Source: Deltaproteobacteria bacterium (GTDB taxonomy: Bacteria > Myxococcota_A > UBA9160 > UBA6930). Taken from it: a DNA stretch of 64,000 nucleotides. The notes beneath the pieces are model-generated. The model made no database searches. It saw only the letters and a list, made by a program, of their open reading frames with translations, and was not told the DNA's origin. This document shows, piece after piece, positions 39,835-50,941 of the stretch. Both the position numbers and the translations under genes were made by a program. The stretch lies in assembly GCA_029261795.1 (NCBI GenBank), contig JAJDAP010000047.1:1-64000 (forward strand). Reading direction: 5' to 3'. Every line of letters begins with the position of its first letter. Within the stretch, counting starts at the first letter, position 1.

Positions 39835-42594
39835 GTGGCGGCCGCCAAAGAGATCCGCGTGGAGAACGCGCGCTCCCATAACCTGAAGGGCGTCGATTGC
39901 GCCTTTCCGATCGGCGCGCTGACCGTCGTGAGTGGTCCCTCGGGCTCCGGAAAGTCGAGCCTGGCCTTCGATACCGTCTATGCGGAGGGGCAACGCCGCT
40001 ACGTGGCCTCGCTCTCCACCTATGCGCGTCAGTTCCTCGAGCGTTTGCCCCGGCCCGAAGTCGACCTGATCAGCAACCTGCCGCCCGCGATCGCGATCGA
40101 ACAGCGCAACCCGGTCAGCAACGCGCGTTCGACGGTCGGCACGGCGACGGAGATCCTCGATCATCTGCGCCTGCTCTACGCCAAGGTGGGAGAGACCCGC
40201 TGTTGTGGGAAACGCGTCGAGCCGGGCACGGTAGAGGCAGTGACGGCTCGGGTGCTCGCGCGCTTCGAGGGCAACCGGGTCACGGTCGCGGCGCCCGGCG
40301 TCCATCGAACCGGCGAGAAGCCCGGCGAGTTGCGCGATCGGTTGCTCCGCGATGGCTGGGGCCGATTGCTAGGCGTCGATGGAGAGATCATCGAGGTCGG
40401 CGAAACGACGCTCGAAGTGCTGCGCCGGGTTCGCAAGGAAGCGCGGCTCGTGATCGACCGCCTGGCGATCCGAGACGACTCCCGGGCCCGGGTCGCGGAA
40501 GCCCTCGCCGCCGGCTTCTTGCGCGGCGACGGCGTGGTCGACGTGGTGACGCCCGAAGGGGAGTCCCAGCGCTACCTCGAGGGTTTCGCCTGCGAGCAGT
40601 GTGGCCGCCGACATCCGACGCCCGAGCCCGCGCTCTTCTCGTTCAACAGCCCGCTCGGGGCCTGTAGCGAGTGCCATGGCTTCGGTCGCACCCAGGCCCT
40701 CGACATCGAACGCGTCATCCCGGACGCCTCGAAGCCGCTCGGCCGGGCAGCCATCGCGCCGTTCGCGACGAAGACCGGCCGAGGCTGCCAACGCGACCTG
40801 CTCGAAGCCTGTCGCGCCGCGGGCGTAGCCACGGACGTTGCCTGGCAGGATCTCGATGAGACGACCCAGCAGTGGGTGATCGAAGGCGACGAAGCCTGGT
40901 ACGGCATTCGCGGTTTCTTCGAATGGCTCGAAGGGCGTCGCTACAAGGTGCAGGCGCGGGTGATGATCGCGCGCTATCGCCGCTTCGATCCGTGCGAATC
41001 CTGCGCTGGGACGCGGCTTCGCGAGGAAGCGCTGGCCGTCGAAGTCGGCGGCCGGTCGATCGGTACGGTCTCCCAGCTTTCCATCGGCGAACTGGATCGT
41101 TGGCTCGCCGAGCTCGAACTCGAAGGAGCCGCCGCCGAGCGCGGCAAGCGACTCCTCGACCACTTGCGCGGGCGCGTGGCGACGGCTTGCCGCGTCGGGC
41201 TCGACTACCTCTCCCTCGAACGCCAGGTGCGAACCTTGTCGGGGGGCGAGGCGCAGCGCATCCAGCTGGCAACGGCTCTCGGCGGGGCGCTAACGGCCTC
41301 GCTCTACGTGCTGGATGAGCCTTCCGTCGGACTCCATCCCCGCGATGTCGGCCGGCTGCTCGACGTGTTGTACGCGATTCGCGACCAGGGCAATACCGTC
41401 ATCGTGGTCGAGCACGCGCCCGAGATCGTGGCCGCGGCGGATCACCTGATCGATCTCGGGCCGGGAGCGGGTCGCCACGGCGGCGAGATCGTGGCTGCCG
41501 GAAGCGTGGCAGAGGTGGCCGCGAACCCGGCCTCCGCAACGGGCCGCTTGCTCGCCGGCGAGTTCAAGCTGCGCCGGAAGTTTCGCGACCAGCCGCTCGG
41601 GCAGCTCAGCGTCCGCGGCGCCCGTGCGCACAATCTCAAGGACATCGACGTCGCCGTTCCGCTCGGGCAACTGGTGGTCGTCTCCGGCGTTTCCGGCGCT
41701 GGGAAGTCGAGCCTGGTGCGCTCGATCCTGGTCGGTCATTTGCAGGGTGACCCCGAGCGAGGCGATTGCGACGGGGTCGAGGGCGGCGAGCAGCTGCGCG
41801 AGGTCGTGATCGTCGAACCGACACCGCCGGGCCGGAGCCTTCGCTCCAACGCCGCCACGGTCTCGAAGGCATTCGACGGAATTCGCAAACGCTTCGCAGA
41901 AAGCCACGAAGCGCGTCGGCTCGGTCTGGCACCGGGTTGGTTCTCGTTCAACGTTCCGGGCGGGCGCTGCGAAGCCTGCGAAGGGACCGGCGAGACCGTG
42001 GTCGACATGCAGTTCCTCGAGGACGTTCGCGTGCCCTGCGATTTCTGCGAAGGGACGCGATACAAGCATGAGGCGCGCTCGGTCACGGTGAAGGGCCGCA
42101 GCATCGTCGACGTGTTGTCGCTCTCGATCGATGAAGTGCGCGAAGTCTTCGCTGCCGAAGCGAGCATCGCGGGCAAGCTCGAACCGCTGGCGCGGGTGGG
42201 TCTCGGCTACCTGACCCTGGCGCAACCGCTCTCGACCCTGTCCGGCGGCGAGTTGCAACGGATGCGCGTGGCCCAGGCCCTGGCGAGTCGACCGGCGGGC
42301 ACGCTGTTCGTGCTGGACGAGCCGACCACGGGCCTCCACGCCGGCGAGGTGCAGGTGCTGCTCGATTGTCTCGATCAGCTCCTCGACGCCGGCGCCAGCG
42401 TCGTCGTGGTCGAACACAACCTCGACCTGATCGCGCTCGCCGATCACGTGATCGAACTCGGCCCGGAAGGGGGCCCTGGCGGCGGGGAACTCCTCGGCGT
42501 CGGAACGCCCGCCGAGATTGCCGCGATCGAGGGCTCGCCCACTGGGCATGCGCTGCGGGAGAGCGCATTGGGAGCCACGCTCCGCGATGGCTGA
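39835..42594 (+). CDS. uvrA: Excinuclease ABC subunit A
   Basis: DNA-damage recognition ATPase of nucleotide excision repair; it scans DNA and loads UvrB. 919 residues from GTG 39835 (TTG 39829 is also possible). Two ABC modules are present: Walker A SGPSGSGKSSLA (~35) and SGVSGAGKSSLV (~620). Signature motifs are LSGGEAQRIQLA and LSGGELQRMRVA, and the Walker B segments are VLDEPSVGLH and VLDEPTTGLH. The UvrB-binding region (~115-230) and both zinc modules are present (CEQCGRRHP with CSECHGFG; CEACEGTG with CDFCEGTR). The palindrome immediately upstream would lie in the mRNA leader. Confidence 0.96.
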   Translation: MAAAKEIRVENARSHNLKGVDCAFPIGALTVVSGPSGSGKSSLAFDTVYAEGQRRYVASLSTYARQFLERLPRPEVDLISNLPPAIAIEQRNPVSNARSTVGTATEILDHLRLLYAKVGETRCCGKRVEPGTVEAVTARVLARFEGNRVTVAAPGVHRTGEKPGELRDRLLRDGWGRLLGVDGEIIEVGETTLEVLRRVRKEARLVIDRLAIRDDSRARVAEALAAGFLRGDGVVDVVTPEGESQRYLEGFACEQCGRRHPTPEPALFSFNSPLGACSECHGFGRTQALDIERVIPDASKPLGRAAIAPFATKTGRGCQRDLLEACRAAGVATDVAWQDLDETTQQWVIEGDEAWYGIRGFFEWLEGRRYKVQARVMIARYRRFDPCESCAGTRLREEALAVEVGGRSIGTVSQLSIGELDRWLAELELEGAAAERGKRLLDHLRGRVATACRVGLDYLSLERQVRTLSGGEAQRIQLATALGGALTASLYVLDEPSVGLHPRDVGRLLDVLYAIRDQGNTVIVVEHAPEIVAAADHLIDLGPGAGRHGGEIVAAGSVAEVAANPASATGRLLAGEFKLRRKFRDQPLGQLSVRGARAHNLKDIDVAVPLGQLVVVSGVSGAGKSSLVRSILVGHLQGDPERGDCDGVEGGEQLREVVIVEPTPPGRSLRSNAATVSKAFDGIRKRFAESHEARRLGLAPGWFSFNVPGGRCEACEGTGETVVDMQFLEDVRVPCDFCEGTRYKHEARSVTVKGRSIVDVLSLSIDEVREVFAAEASIAGKLEPLARVGLGYLTLAQPLSTLSGGELQRMRVAQALASRPAGTLFVLDEPTTGLHAGEVQVLLDCLDQLLDAGASVVVVEHNLDLIALADHVIELGPEGGPGGGELLGVGTPAEIAAIEGSPTGHALRESALGATLRDG

Positions 42595-42958
42595 TCGCGC
42601 CGTTCCGCCGCTCGACATCACACCGGAGGAGTTCTTCACGTCCTGGGTGCCTCGCTCGGTCGCCGAAGACCCGGTGCGTCAGAGCAAGCTCGCGGACAGC
42701 GATCCCGTCCTGGTCTTCTACCTGGACGATCCGGCCGGCGAGCTGGGCGGGGCCTACACCCTCCATATCCAGGAGGGCAGGGTGCGCGGGGAGCGCGCCG
42801 ACGCAGCCGCGGCCGACTTGCGCATCCATCTCACCCTGGAAACCTGGCGAGCGCTCAATTCCGGCGAACTCTCGGCGCCGGAAGCCTTCATGAAGAAGCG
42901 CGTTCGCCTCCACGGCGACCTACGACTCGCCGTGAAGCTCCACCTGATTATCGGCTAG
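42587..42958 (+). CDS. SCP2 sterol-carrier-domain protein
   Basis: 123 residues starting inside the end of uvrA (8-bp overlap), so translationally coupled. The first ~40 residues (LDITPEEFFTSWVPRSVAED) are a linker. The remainder is an SCP2-type lipid-binding fold: DPVLVFYLDDPAGELGGAYT, GRVRGERADAAAADLRIHLT, TWRALNSGELSAPEAFMKKR, VRLHGDLRLAVKLHLII. The KRVRLHGDLRLAVKL ending is the characteristic part. It likely binds acyl or sterol-like lipids; a repair role is not implied by its position. Confidence 0.8.
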   Translation: MADRAVPPLDITPEEFFTSWVPRSVAEDPVRQSKLADSDPVLVFYLDDPAGELGGAYTLHIQEGRVRGERADAAAADLRIHLTLETWRALNSGELSAPEAFMKKRVRLHGDLRLAVKLHLIIG

Positions 42959-42967
42959 CGGGCGTTG

Positions 42968-43303
42968 TTAGGCCCGTTTCGGCCGGATGCGCTGGGCAGT
43001 GCGCCGCTGCGCGAAGATCCTCTTGTCATGGACTCGCCGCAGTTGCATGCGGAGCTTGTCCAGGGCCCGGATCGCGGCAGGGCCGGATTCCGTGGCGTTC
43101 GCCCGGGTCGCGACTTCCGTGGATTTCCCGGTCGCGTGGCTTCCTGCGCAGAAGCCTTCCCCAGCGGGCTCGATCGTGACCTCTAGATGGGTCAGTTCGG
43201 GGAACTCTTCCCCCAGGTCGTGACAACGTCGCTCTGTCGTCTCCTTTACGTCTTCGTGTATCCGCATGTCCTTGAAGTGAATCGTGACGGCGGCTTCGCT
43301 CAT
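42968..43303 (-). CDS. HPF/RaiA-family ribosome-associated protein
   Basis: 111 residues from ATG 43303, preceded by AGGAGGATTC. The beta-alpha-beta-beta-beta-alpha pattern of hibernation factors is visible: VTIHFKDMRIHEDVKETTER, FPELTHLEVTIEPAGEG, GKSTEVATRANATESGPAAI and ALDKLRMQLRRVHDKRIFAQ. It probably binds the 30S subunit under stress. It lacks the long C-terminal dimerisation domain of long HPFs. It is convergent with the SCP2 gene. A frame extension to 43357 looks spurious. Confidence 0.8.
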   Translation of the reverse strand: MSEAAVTIHFKDMRIHEDVKETTERRCHDLGEEFPELTHLEVTIEPAGEGFCAGSHATGKSTEVATRANATESGPAAIRALDKLRMQLRRVHDKRIFAQRRTAQRIRPKRA

Positions 43304-43454
43304 GAATCCTCCTTGTCGGTGGTTGCGAGTCTTGTCGTCTCTCCTTATCGACCACAATGCGTCCCGTCCTGAGCACTGTCAAGCGGACGCTGCGTCTCGA
43401 AATAGGCAACGAATACGCGCCTGGCGGCAGCGAGCGAGCTATTCTTTTGAACCC

Positions 43455-43553
43455 GGAAGCGTTTCGAGTGCTGGTGCCTCGCCCGGACTTCAAATCCGGT
43501 GGAAATCGTGGCGACACGGTTTCGGCGGGTTCGATTCCCGTCCGCTTCCGCCA
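43455..43553 (+). tRNA. selC: tRNA-Sec (anticodon UCA)
   Basis: 99 nt, unusually long. It begins GGAAGCG and ends CGCTTCC-G-CCA. The anticodon arm is CCGGA-CTTCAAA-TCCGG with TCA as anticodon, and there is a very long variable arm (ATCGTGGCGACACGGTTT). The T arm is CGGG-TTCGATT-CCCG. These are the hallmarks of bacterial selenocysteine tRNA. It implies that the organism makes selenoproteins, although I found no clear Sec TGA in this window. The 3' end serves as an attachment site for the island that follows. Confidence 0.96.
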
Positions 43554-43554
43554 G
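43530..43554 (+). repeat. Attachment site at the selC 3' end (left)
   Basis: The 25 bases TTCGATTCCCGTCCGC-TTCCGCCAG cover the T loop through CCA plus one base and are repeated exactly at 53843-53867. tRNA 3' ends, and selC in particular, are standard sites for integrases of genomic islands. Confidence 0.85.
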
Positions 43555-43744
43555 GAGTGCCTTCAACGCTAGGTAGACGGCGATTTGAGGGGGTCAGTTT
43601 CGGTGGTGACGGTCCGGTGTCGGTCAGACGCGCCGCGTCAAGAATTCCCGGTCCTGCGCGAACGGCTGGGCGGCCTTGTCGTTAGGCCAATCCCGGGCTG
43701 ATATCGTGTCGTGGTGATTCGCTTCTTAGTCGAAGGAGAGCGCC

Positions 43745-44134
43745 GTGCTTCAGATGAGGCCGCTGCGGGAAAGCGACTGGGAGATCGTTACCTACCTCGC
43801 TTCCGACGAGGTGCAGGAGGGGGATCACAGCGGATCGATTGACGGCTCGTGGATCGCTAATCGGCGGCACGCGGGGAGGTACAGGCAGCACGCGGTGCTC
43901 GAGGCTGACGGGTCGGTCGTTGGCTACTGCGCAATCGAGCGAGTCGAATCAGATCCGGCGGAGATGTATCGCGTCTTCCTGGTCACGGATTGGAGCACTG
44001 GTCAGGATGACAAAGCCCTCGGCGGGGGCCGCCTTCCCGGTTCCGAATGGATGCGGCAGCGCGCAAGGCAGGGTGATGCCCGAGCGCGGCGAGGACCATT
44101 ACGGACAGCAGGGACACGGACGGCTCCGGGATGA
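43745..44134 (+). pseudogene. Truncated GNAT-like acetyltransferase
   Basis: From GTG 43745 the frame reads MRPLRESDWEIVTYLASDEV, then QHAVLEADGSVVGYCAIERV and EMYRVFLVTDWSTG. These are the opening helix, central strands and start of the acetyl-CoA-binding region of a GNAT fold. After about residue 85 the sequence becomes Arg-rich and unrelated (GGRLPGSEWMRQRARQGDAR) because it runs into the 3' end of the PEP-CTERM gene on the other strand. The CoA loop and C-terminal half are therefore missing. It lies just inside the island's left end. Confidence 0.5.
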
Positions 44135-44651
44135 AGATCAGGTCGTCGATCCCCGGGGTCGAAAGGGTCGGATCGCTGGTGACCCAACGGACGGACGCGA
44201 TCGTTCCGATTCCCGAGAGCGACAGGATTCCCTTGTTGGTGCTGGCGGCACCCTGGGTGGTGGAGCCCAGCACGGCTCCGGTGGCGTCGAAGGCGGTCAT
44301 GGTCATCGCGCGGTTGGCCGCGGCCCACCCGTTGACCGAGATGAACGTGACGGGGACCGAGAACACCGCGATCAGGTTGAAGATGTCCGACCCCCCGATG
44401 GCCCGATTGAAGTCGGTCAGGAAGAACGTGGGCGCGACCGTGCTGCGGATCACGCCGCTACTGGGGTCGCTCGGATCGTCCGCCACGAACACCACGCCAA
44501 GGGAGGCATAGGCGGTCTCGACGTTCAGGAACTCGGACGTGGGCGTACCGTCCGGGAGCGTCTGGAAGTCGATCGTGACCGCTCGAGCCGGCGGCGGCGC
44601 CCCGAGCAGGACAGCGACCACGACGAAGAACGGAAGCGACCTGAGACCCAT
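43983..44651 (-). CDS. PEP-CTERM-type exported protein with altered tail
   Basis: 222 residues. Signal peptide MGLRSLPFFVVVAVLLGAPP, cleaved near PARA. The mature domain is beta-rich: FQTLPDGTPTSEFLNVETAY, ASLGVVFVADDP, VPVTFISVNGWAAANRAMTM, TAFDATGAVLGSTTQGAAST, IDDLIFIP. Near the C-terminus PEPSVSLLSVMVLAALG is a PEP-CTERM sorting signal and membrane segment. It should be followed by a few arginines and a stop but instead continues ~35 residues (HHPALRAAASIRNREGGPRR). The tail may have been replaced at a junction with the acetyltransferase fragment. Exosortase sorting would be required if functional. Confidence 0.65.
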   Translation of the reverse strand: MGLRSLPFFVVVAVLLGAPPPARAVTIDFQTLPDGTPTSEFLNVETAYASLGVVFVADDPSDPSSGVIRSTVAPTFFLTDFNRAIGGSDIFNLIAVFSVPVTFISVNGWAAANRAMTMTAFDATGAVLGSTTQGAASTNKGILSLSGIGTIASVRWVTSDPTLSTPGIDDLIFIPEPSVSLLSVMVLAALGHHPALRAAASIRNREGGPRRGLCHPDQCSNP

Positions 44652-44821
44652 CCCTCCTCCTTACTCCCAACGTGGTACCCGGGGCCGGGATGTGGCAGAT
44701 GAATTGTCTCGTGGTGCCGGCGGAGTCGAATCGGGTGAATCGGGAGCCCCCTCGCGGGCCCCTGTACGACAGAACCATGGAGGAGATCTTCCATCTTGGT
44801 TTCGAGCGGTTGGGTGTCCCG

Positions 44822-45475
44822 TCAGCGCTTCTCGAGGCCGCGCAAGATGATCTCGGCGACGGCTTCTGCGGTTTCCCTGGCCGGGGCCGCCGCCGCGGCC
44901 GCGACCTCGGGCCGCGCGAACTCGCGACCCAGGCCGCCGAGGACGTGGGCCACCGAGGCGATATCGACGGTGCCGATCTCGCGCGCGGCGACCGCGCGTT
45001 CGAGCAGGCTTCGCGTTACCGCCATCACGTAGTCTTCGTGGGAGTCGAGCAGCCGTTTGGCGCCCGGAATCGCCGAGAAGTCTCGGGCCAAGGCCGCCGT
45101 CTCGGGTTGGACCGCTTCGTTCGCGGTCCGAAGGTACGCGCGCAGCGCCGCGAGGGGCGATAGTGAGCCGTCGAGAGACTCGATGGCCGTCCGGCCGATG
45201 CGGTGGAGCCGCCGGTCCACCACGGCCAGCACCAGCGCTTCCTTGCTCGGCGCGATGCTGTAGAGGGTGCGGAGCGAGCAGTTCACCCGTGCGGCGATCT
45301 CGGCCATGGTGAGTTCCGCCAGTTCCTCGGCCGCCACCAGGTCTTCGAGATCGTCGAGGAGCTCGCGTTGTCTCGCCGTGAGCCGACGCTCGGTGTCGGG
45401 CGCGAGCAGCGGCTTCGGCGCGCGGGCACCGGGAAAGCGGCGGCCCGCGGGCGCCTTGGGCTCCGGAGCGCTCAA
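44822..45475 (-). CDS. TetR-family transcriptional regulator
   Basis: 217 residues. The start is a TTG at 45475 that overlaps the atuA stop (TTGA), because the frame further upstream is only a shadow of atuA. The helix-turn-helix is LTMAEIAARVNCSLRTLYSI followed by APSKEALVLAVVDRRLHRIG. The C-terminal ligand domain contains ALRAYLRTANEAVQPETAAL and SVAHVLGGLGREFARPEVAA. It is the last gene of the terpene/acyl-CoA operon and probably represses it, responding to an acyl-CoA. Candidate operators lie at 50886-50924. Confidence 0.85.
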   Translation of the reverse strand: MSAPEPKAPAGRRFPGARAPKPLLAPDTERRLTARQRELLDDLEDLVAAEELAELTMAEIAARVNCSLRTLYSIAPSKEALVLAVVDRRLHRIGRTAIESLDGSLSPLAALRAYLRTANEAVQPETAALARDFSAIPGAKRLLDSHEDYVMAVTRSLLERAVAAREIGTVDIASVAHVLGGLGREFARPEVAAAAAAPARETAEAVAEIILRGLEKR

Positions 45476-47225
45476 CGCAGCAACGCCTGGGGAAGATCGA
45501 CGACCCGCGCGCGGAGCCATTCGCCGAGGCTCTTGGCCTGGGGATCCTGGCGCGTCGAGGCGGCGACCCCCTCCTCGAGCAGCTCGTGGATCACGAAGTT
45601 CAGCGAACGAAGGGCCGGCAGCCGGTGGCGGTCGACCACCAGATCCTTCACTTCGGGCAGGAGTTCGCCCAGGCGATCGACGCTGAGAAAGCCGTCGAGC
45701 CACGCCCACGCTTCGTCGCTGCGCGCGAAGATGCCGAGGTTCGCGTTGCCGCCCTTGTCGCCGGAGCGGGTGCCGTACACGGCGCCCAACGGCGATCGGA
45801 TGGTGGGCCCCGATGGCGCGACGGCGTGGGGCCCCGGCTTCGACGCCACCGATACTTCCGCCGCGGGGATGACGGACGAGACTTCCCGCGTCTCGCCGCT
45901 CAGCATCACGACCTCCTGGGGCACGATCTCGGCGGGGATACGGGCGGGTTCGTACACACCGAAGGGGCGCCCCGACGCCGGCCCGCCACCGACCCCGAAG
46001 AAACCCGGAATCGTCGAGAGCGCCAACTCGGTCATCGCGTTCGCGAAGCCGCGACCCACCTTCTTCTCGTCGGGGTCCTTCACGCTGATCTTCAGGATGG
46101 CGACGCCCTGCTCGTTGGTCTCCGGATCCGGCTCGTCGTTGCGCATCAAGTGCGTCGACACCTGCGCGTAGTCGCTCGGTGCGAACGGACAGGCCGCCCA
46201 GAAGGCTTCCTCCATGAGCGCGGCCTTGGCTTCGATGTCGAGTCCCGTCAGGCAGACGCTCATCTCGTTGCGGAAGCCGCCGGTGCGATTGATGCACACC
46301 TTCAGTGTGGACGGCGGCGGCTCCCCCTTCACGCCGTGGATTCGCACCCGGTCCTTGGCCACGGGATCGAGCTCGATCGTGTCGAAGCGCGTCGTCACGT
46401 CCGGGCCGAAATACTGCGGCCCTCCGATCTCGTAGAGAAGCTGGGAGGTGACGGTCCCCGTGGACACCTCGCCCCCGGTGCCGTCGTGCTTGCCGATGAT
46501 CGAGGAACCGTCCGCCGCGACCTCGGCCCACGGAAACCCCACGCGCGCCATGCCCGGGACTTCGGTGAAGAAGGAGTAGTTGCCGCCGGTGGCCTGACTG
46601 CTGCACTCGATCACGTGTCCGGCCACCACGCCGCCGGCAAGTGCGTCCCAGTCCGTCCGGGACCAGCCGTGGTGCCAGGCGGCCGGGCCGCATACCACCG
46701 CCGCGTCGGTGACGCGGCCCGTGATGACGATGTCCGCCCCACGCTCGAGGGCGTCGACGATGCCCCAACATCCGAGGTAGGCGTTGGCCGTGAGGAACGA
46801 CGCATCCTTGATCGGTTCGCCGCTCTCGAAGTGCGTGAGCTGGTCCGATGCGAGCAGATCGGCCACGCGGGGCATCAGGTCGTCGCCGCGCACGTAGGCG
46901 ATCTTCGGGTGAAGGCCCAGCTTGTCGGCGACTTCCGACACCGCGTCGGCGCAGCCGTCGGGATCGAGGCCGCCGGCGTTCGAGACGACCTTGATGCCGC
47001 GGTCGAGACACGTGCCCATGACTTCTTCCATCTGGCTCACGAAGGTGCGCGCGTAGCCGCCGCCCGGCCGCTTCATCCGGGTGCGCGCCAGAATGAGCAT
47101 CGTGAGCTCCGCCAGCCAGTCTCCGGTCAGCACGTCGATCGGGCCGCCTTCGACCATCTCCCGCGCGCCCGACTGACGGTCGCCGAAGAATCCAGAGCAG
47201 TTGGCGATGCGGATCGGGTCGGCCA

Positions 47226-47226
<1 letters not shown>
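45472..47226 (-). CDS. atuA: AtuA-like (DUF1446) acyclic terpene utilisation protein
   Basis: 584 residues from ATG 47226. The N-terminal part is the DUF1446/AtuA domain: RIANCSGFFGDRQSGAREMV, DVLTGDWLAELTMLILARTR, VVSNAGGLDPDGCADAVSEV, GADIVITGRVTDAAVVCGPA, ECSSQATGGNYSFFTEVPGM. The C-terminal ~100 residues carry the small AtuA-like domain (GDKGGNANLGIFARSDEAWA). In Pseudomonas atuA is required for citronellol/geraniol growth, but its reaction is unknown. Here it sits between the carboxylase alpha gene (1-base overlap) and tetR, which supports the same pathway type. Confidence 0.88.
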
Positions 47227-49174
<1,948 letters not shown>

Positions 49175-49178
<4 letters not shown>

Positions 49179-50833
49179 AGTCGGAACACTCCGTAGCCGA
49201 CGGCGCCCTCGACGGGCTTGTTCCGCACCACCGAGAGGCACATCCCGAGAACCGTGCGCGTATCGCGCGGGTCGATGATCCCGTCGTCGCTGATGGCGCC
49301 ACTGGCCTCCAGGGCCAGCGAGCCCTCCTCCTGGATGGTCTCGACCTGCTCGACGATCTTCGCATCGGCTTCTTCGTCGAAGGGTTCGCCCGCGCGGGCT
49401 GCCTGGCCGCGGCGCACGATCGACATGACACCGGCGATCTGCTTCGGGCCCATCACTGCGATCTTGGCCGTAGGCCAGATGAAGGTGAAGCGGTTCTCGA
49501 ACGCGCGCCCCGACATGGCGTAGGTACCCGCGCCATAGGACGCGCCGATGATCACCGTCAGGTGCGGCACCGTCGAATTGGTGACCGCGTTGATCATCTG
49601 CGAGCCCTTCTTGATGACGCCCGCGCGTTCGAAATCGCGACCCACGACGAAGCCGGTCAGGTTCTGGAGGAAGAGCAGCGGCACGTCGATCTGGTTGTCG
49701 AGCTGGATGAAGTGGGCGGCCTTCTCCGCGGACTCGGGGTGGAGGACGCCATTGTTGCCGAGGATGCCGATGGGATAGCCCTCGATGCTGGCCCAGCCGC
49801 AGACGAGGGAGCTGCCGTAGCGGGGCTTGAACTCTTCGAAGCGCGAGCCGTCGACCACGCGAGCGATGACGTCGCGCACGTCCACGGGCCGGCGCAGGTC
49901 CGGGCTCATGATGCCGAGCAGCTCTTCCGGGTCGTGCACCGGCTCGTCTGCATGCAGACTGGGAGACGGGCCGGGCTTTCTCCAATTGAGATGCGACACC
50001 ACCTCGCGACACAGACGCAGCGCGTCGGTTTCGTCCTCGGCCAGGTGCTCGCCCAGGCCGGACGTTTCCGCGTGCATCTGGGCACCGCCCAGGGTCTCGT
50101 CGTCGGACTCTTCGCCGGTCGCCATCTTCACCAGGGGCGGCCCCGCCAGGAAGATCTTCGACTGGTTCTTGATCACGATGTTGTAATCCGACATTCCGGG
50201 TTGATAGGCGCCGCCCGCCGTCGAGGAGCCGAAGACGACACACACCGTCGGAATCCGCAGCTTCGAGAGCTCGGTCATCTCGTAGAAGAAGCGACCCGAC
50301 TCGGCGAAGTGGTCGACCCGCGCGGAGCCTGCGCTGCCGCCACTCTTGCTGTCGGCGTCGGTGCGAACCCGCAGGTCGGCGCCCGCCGACTCGACGAAAC
50401 TCACGTAGGGGATGCGGTTGTCGCGCGCGATCTGGAGGGCGCGCATCCACTTCTTGCTCACGTAGGGCGTCAGCGCCCCGCCCAGCACGGTCGGATCATT
50501 GGCGAAGATCACACACTCGGTGCCCGCGATGACGCCGATGCCCATGACTGCACCGCCACCGATGGTGTACGCCGAGTCGTAGGCCGCCAACGGGCTCAAC
50601 TCGAGGAAGGGACTGTCGGGGTCGATCGCCAGCGCGATCCGCTCGCGCACCGCGAGCTTGCCCCGCCTGGCCAGTCGTTCGTGGGAGGCCGGGCCGCCGC
50701 CGGCCTCGGCCTCGTCGAGCAAGCGGTCGATCTCTGTCAGCTTCTCGAGCATCGCCCTGCGGTTCTCGGCGAAGGCCGAGGTGCGCGAATCGAGACTCGA
50801 TCGGAGAGGAGGGGCGAGAAGAGGCGACTGCAT
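49175..50833 (-). CDS. Acyl-CoA carboxylase beta subunit (carboxyltransferase)
   Basis: 552 residues from ATG 50833; a frame extension upstream crosses the divergent promoter and is rejected. The two crotonase-like carboxyltransferase halves are visible: GGALTPYVSKKWMRALQIAR, VFGSSTAGGAYQPGMSDYNI and GGAQMHAETSGLGEHLAEDE in the first, GILGNNGVLHPESAEKAAHF, GASYGAGTYAMSGRAF and WPTAKIAVMGPKQIAGVMSI in the second. The closest types are MccB/LiuB and AtuC. It accepts the carboxyl group from the alpha subunit's biotin. It is the first gene of the minus-strand operon. Confidence 0.92.
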
Positions 50834-50875
50834 GGCGCTCCCGTTCTTCGATCTTCGAGGTGGGACCGAATTCGA

Positions 50876-50924
50876 TTGACACATAGGTAACGTGTAGGGT
50901 AACGATAGGCAATTGATATTACCG
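50876..50924 (+). promoter_or_regulatory. Divergent promoter region with repeated GGTAACG operator
   Basis: A perfect TTGACA at 50876-50881 lies upstream of the hydratase gene. GGTAACG occurs at 50886-50892 and 50898-50904 with a 12-bp period, and the inverted form ATTACCG lies at 50918-50924. The sites overlap the expected -10 regions of both divergent promoters. This is a plausible operator for the TetR encoded at 44822. Confidence 0.55.
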
Positions 50925-50941
50925 TTCCATCGGAGCAGGCG

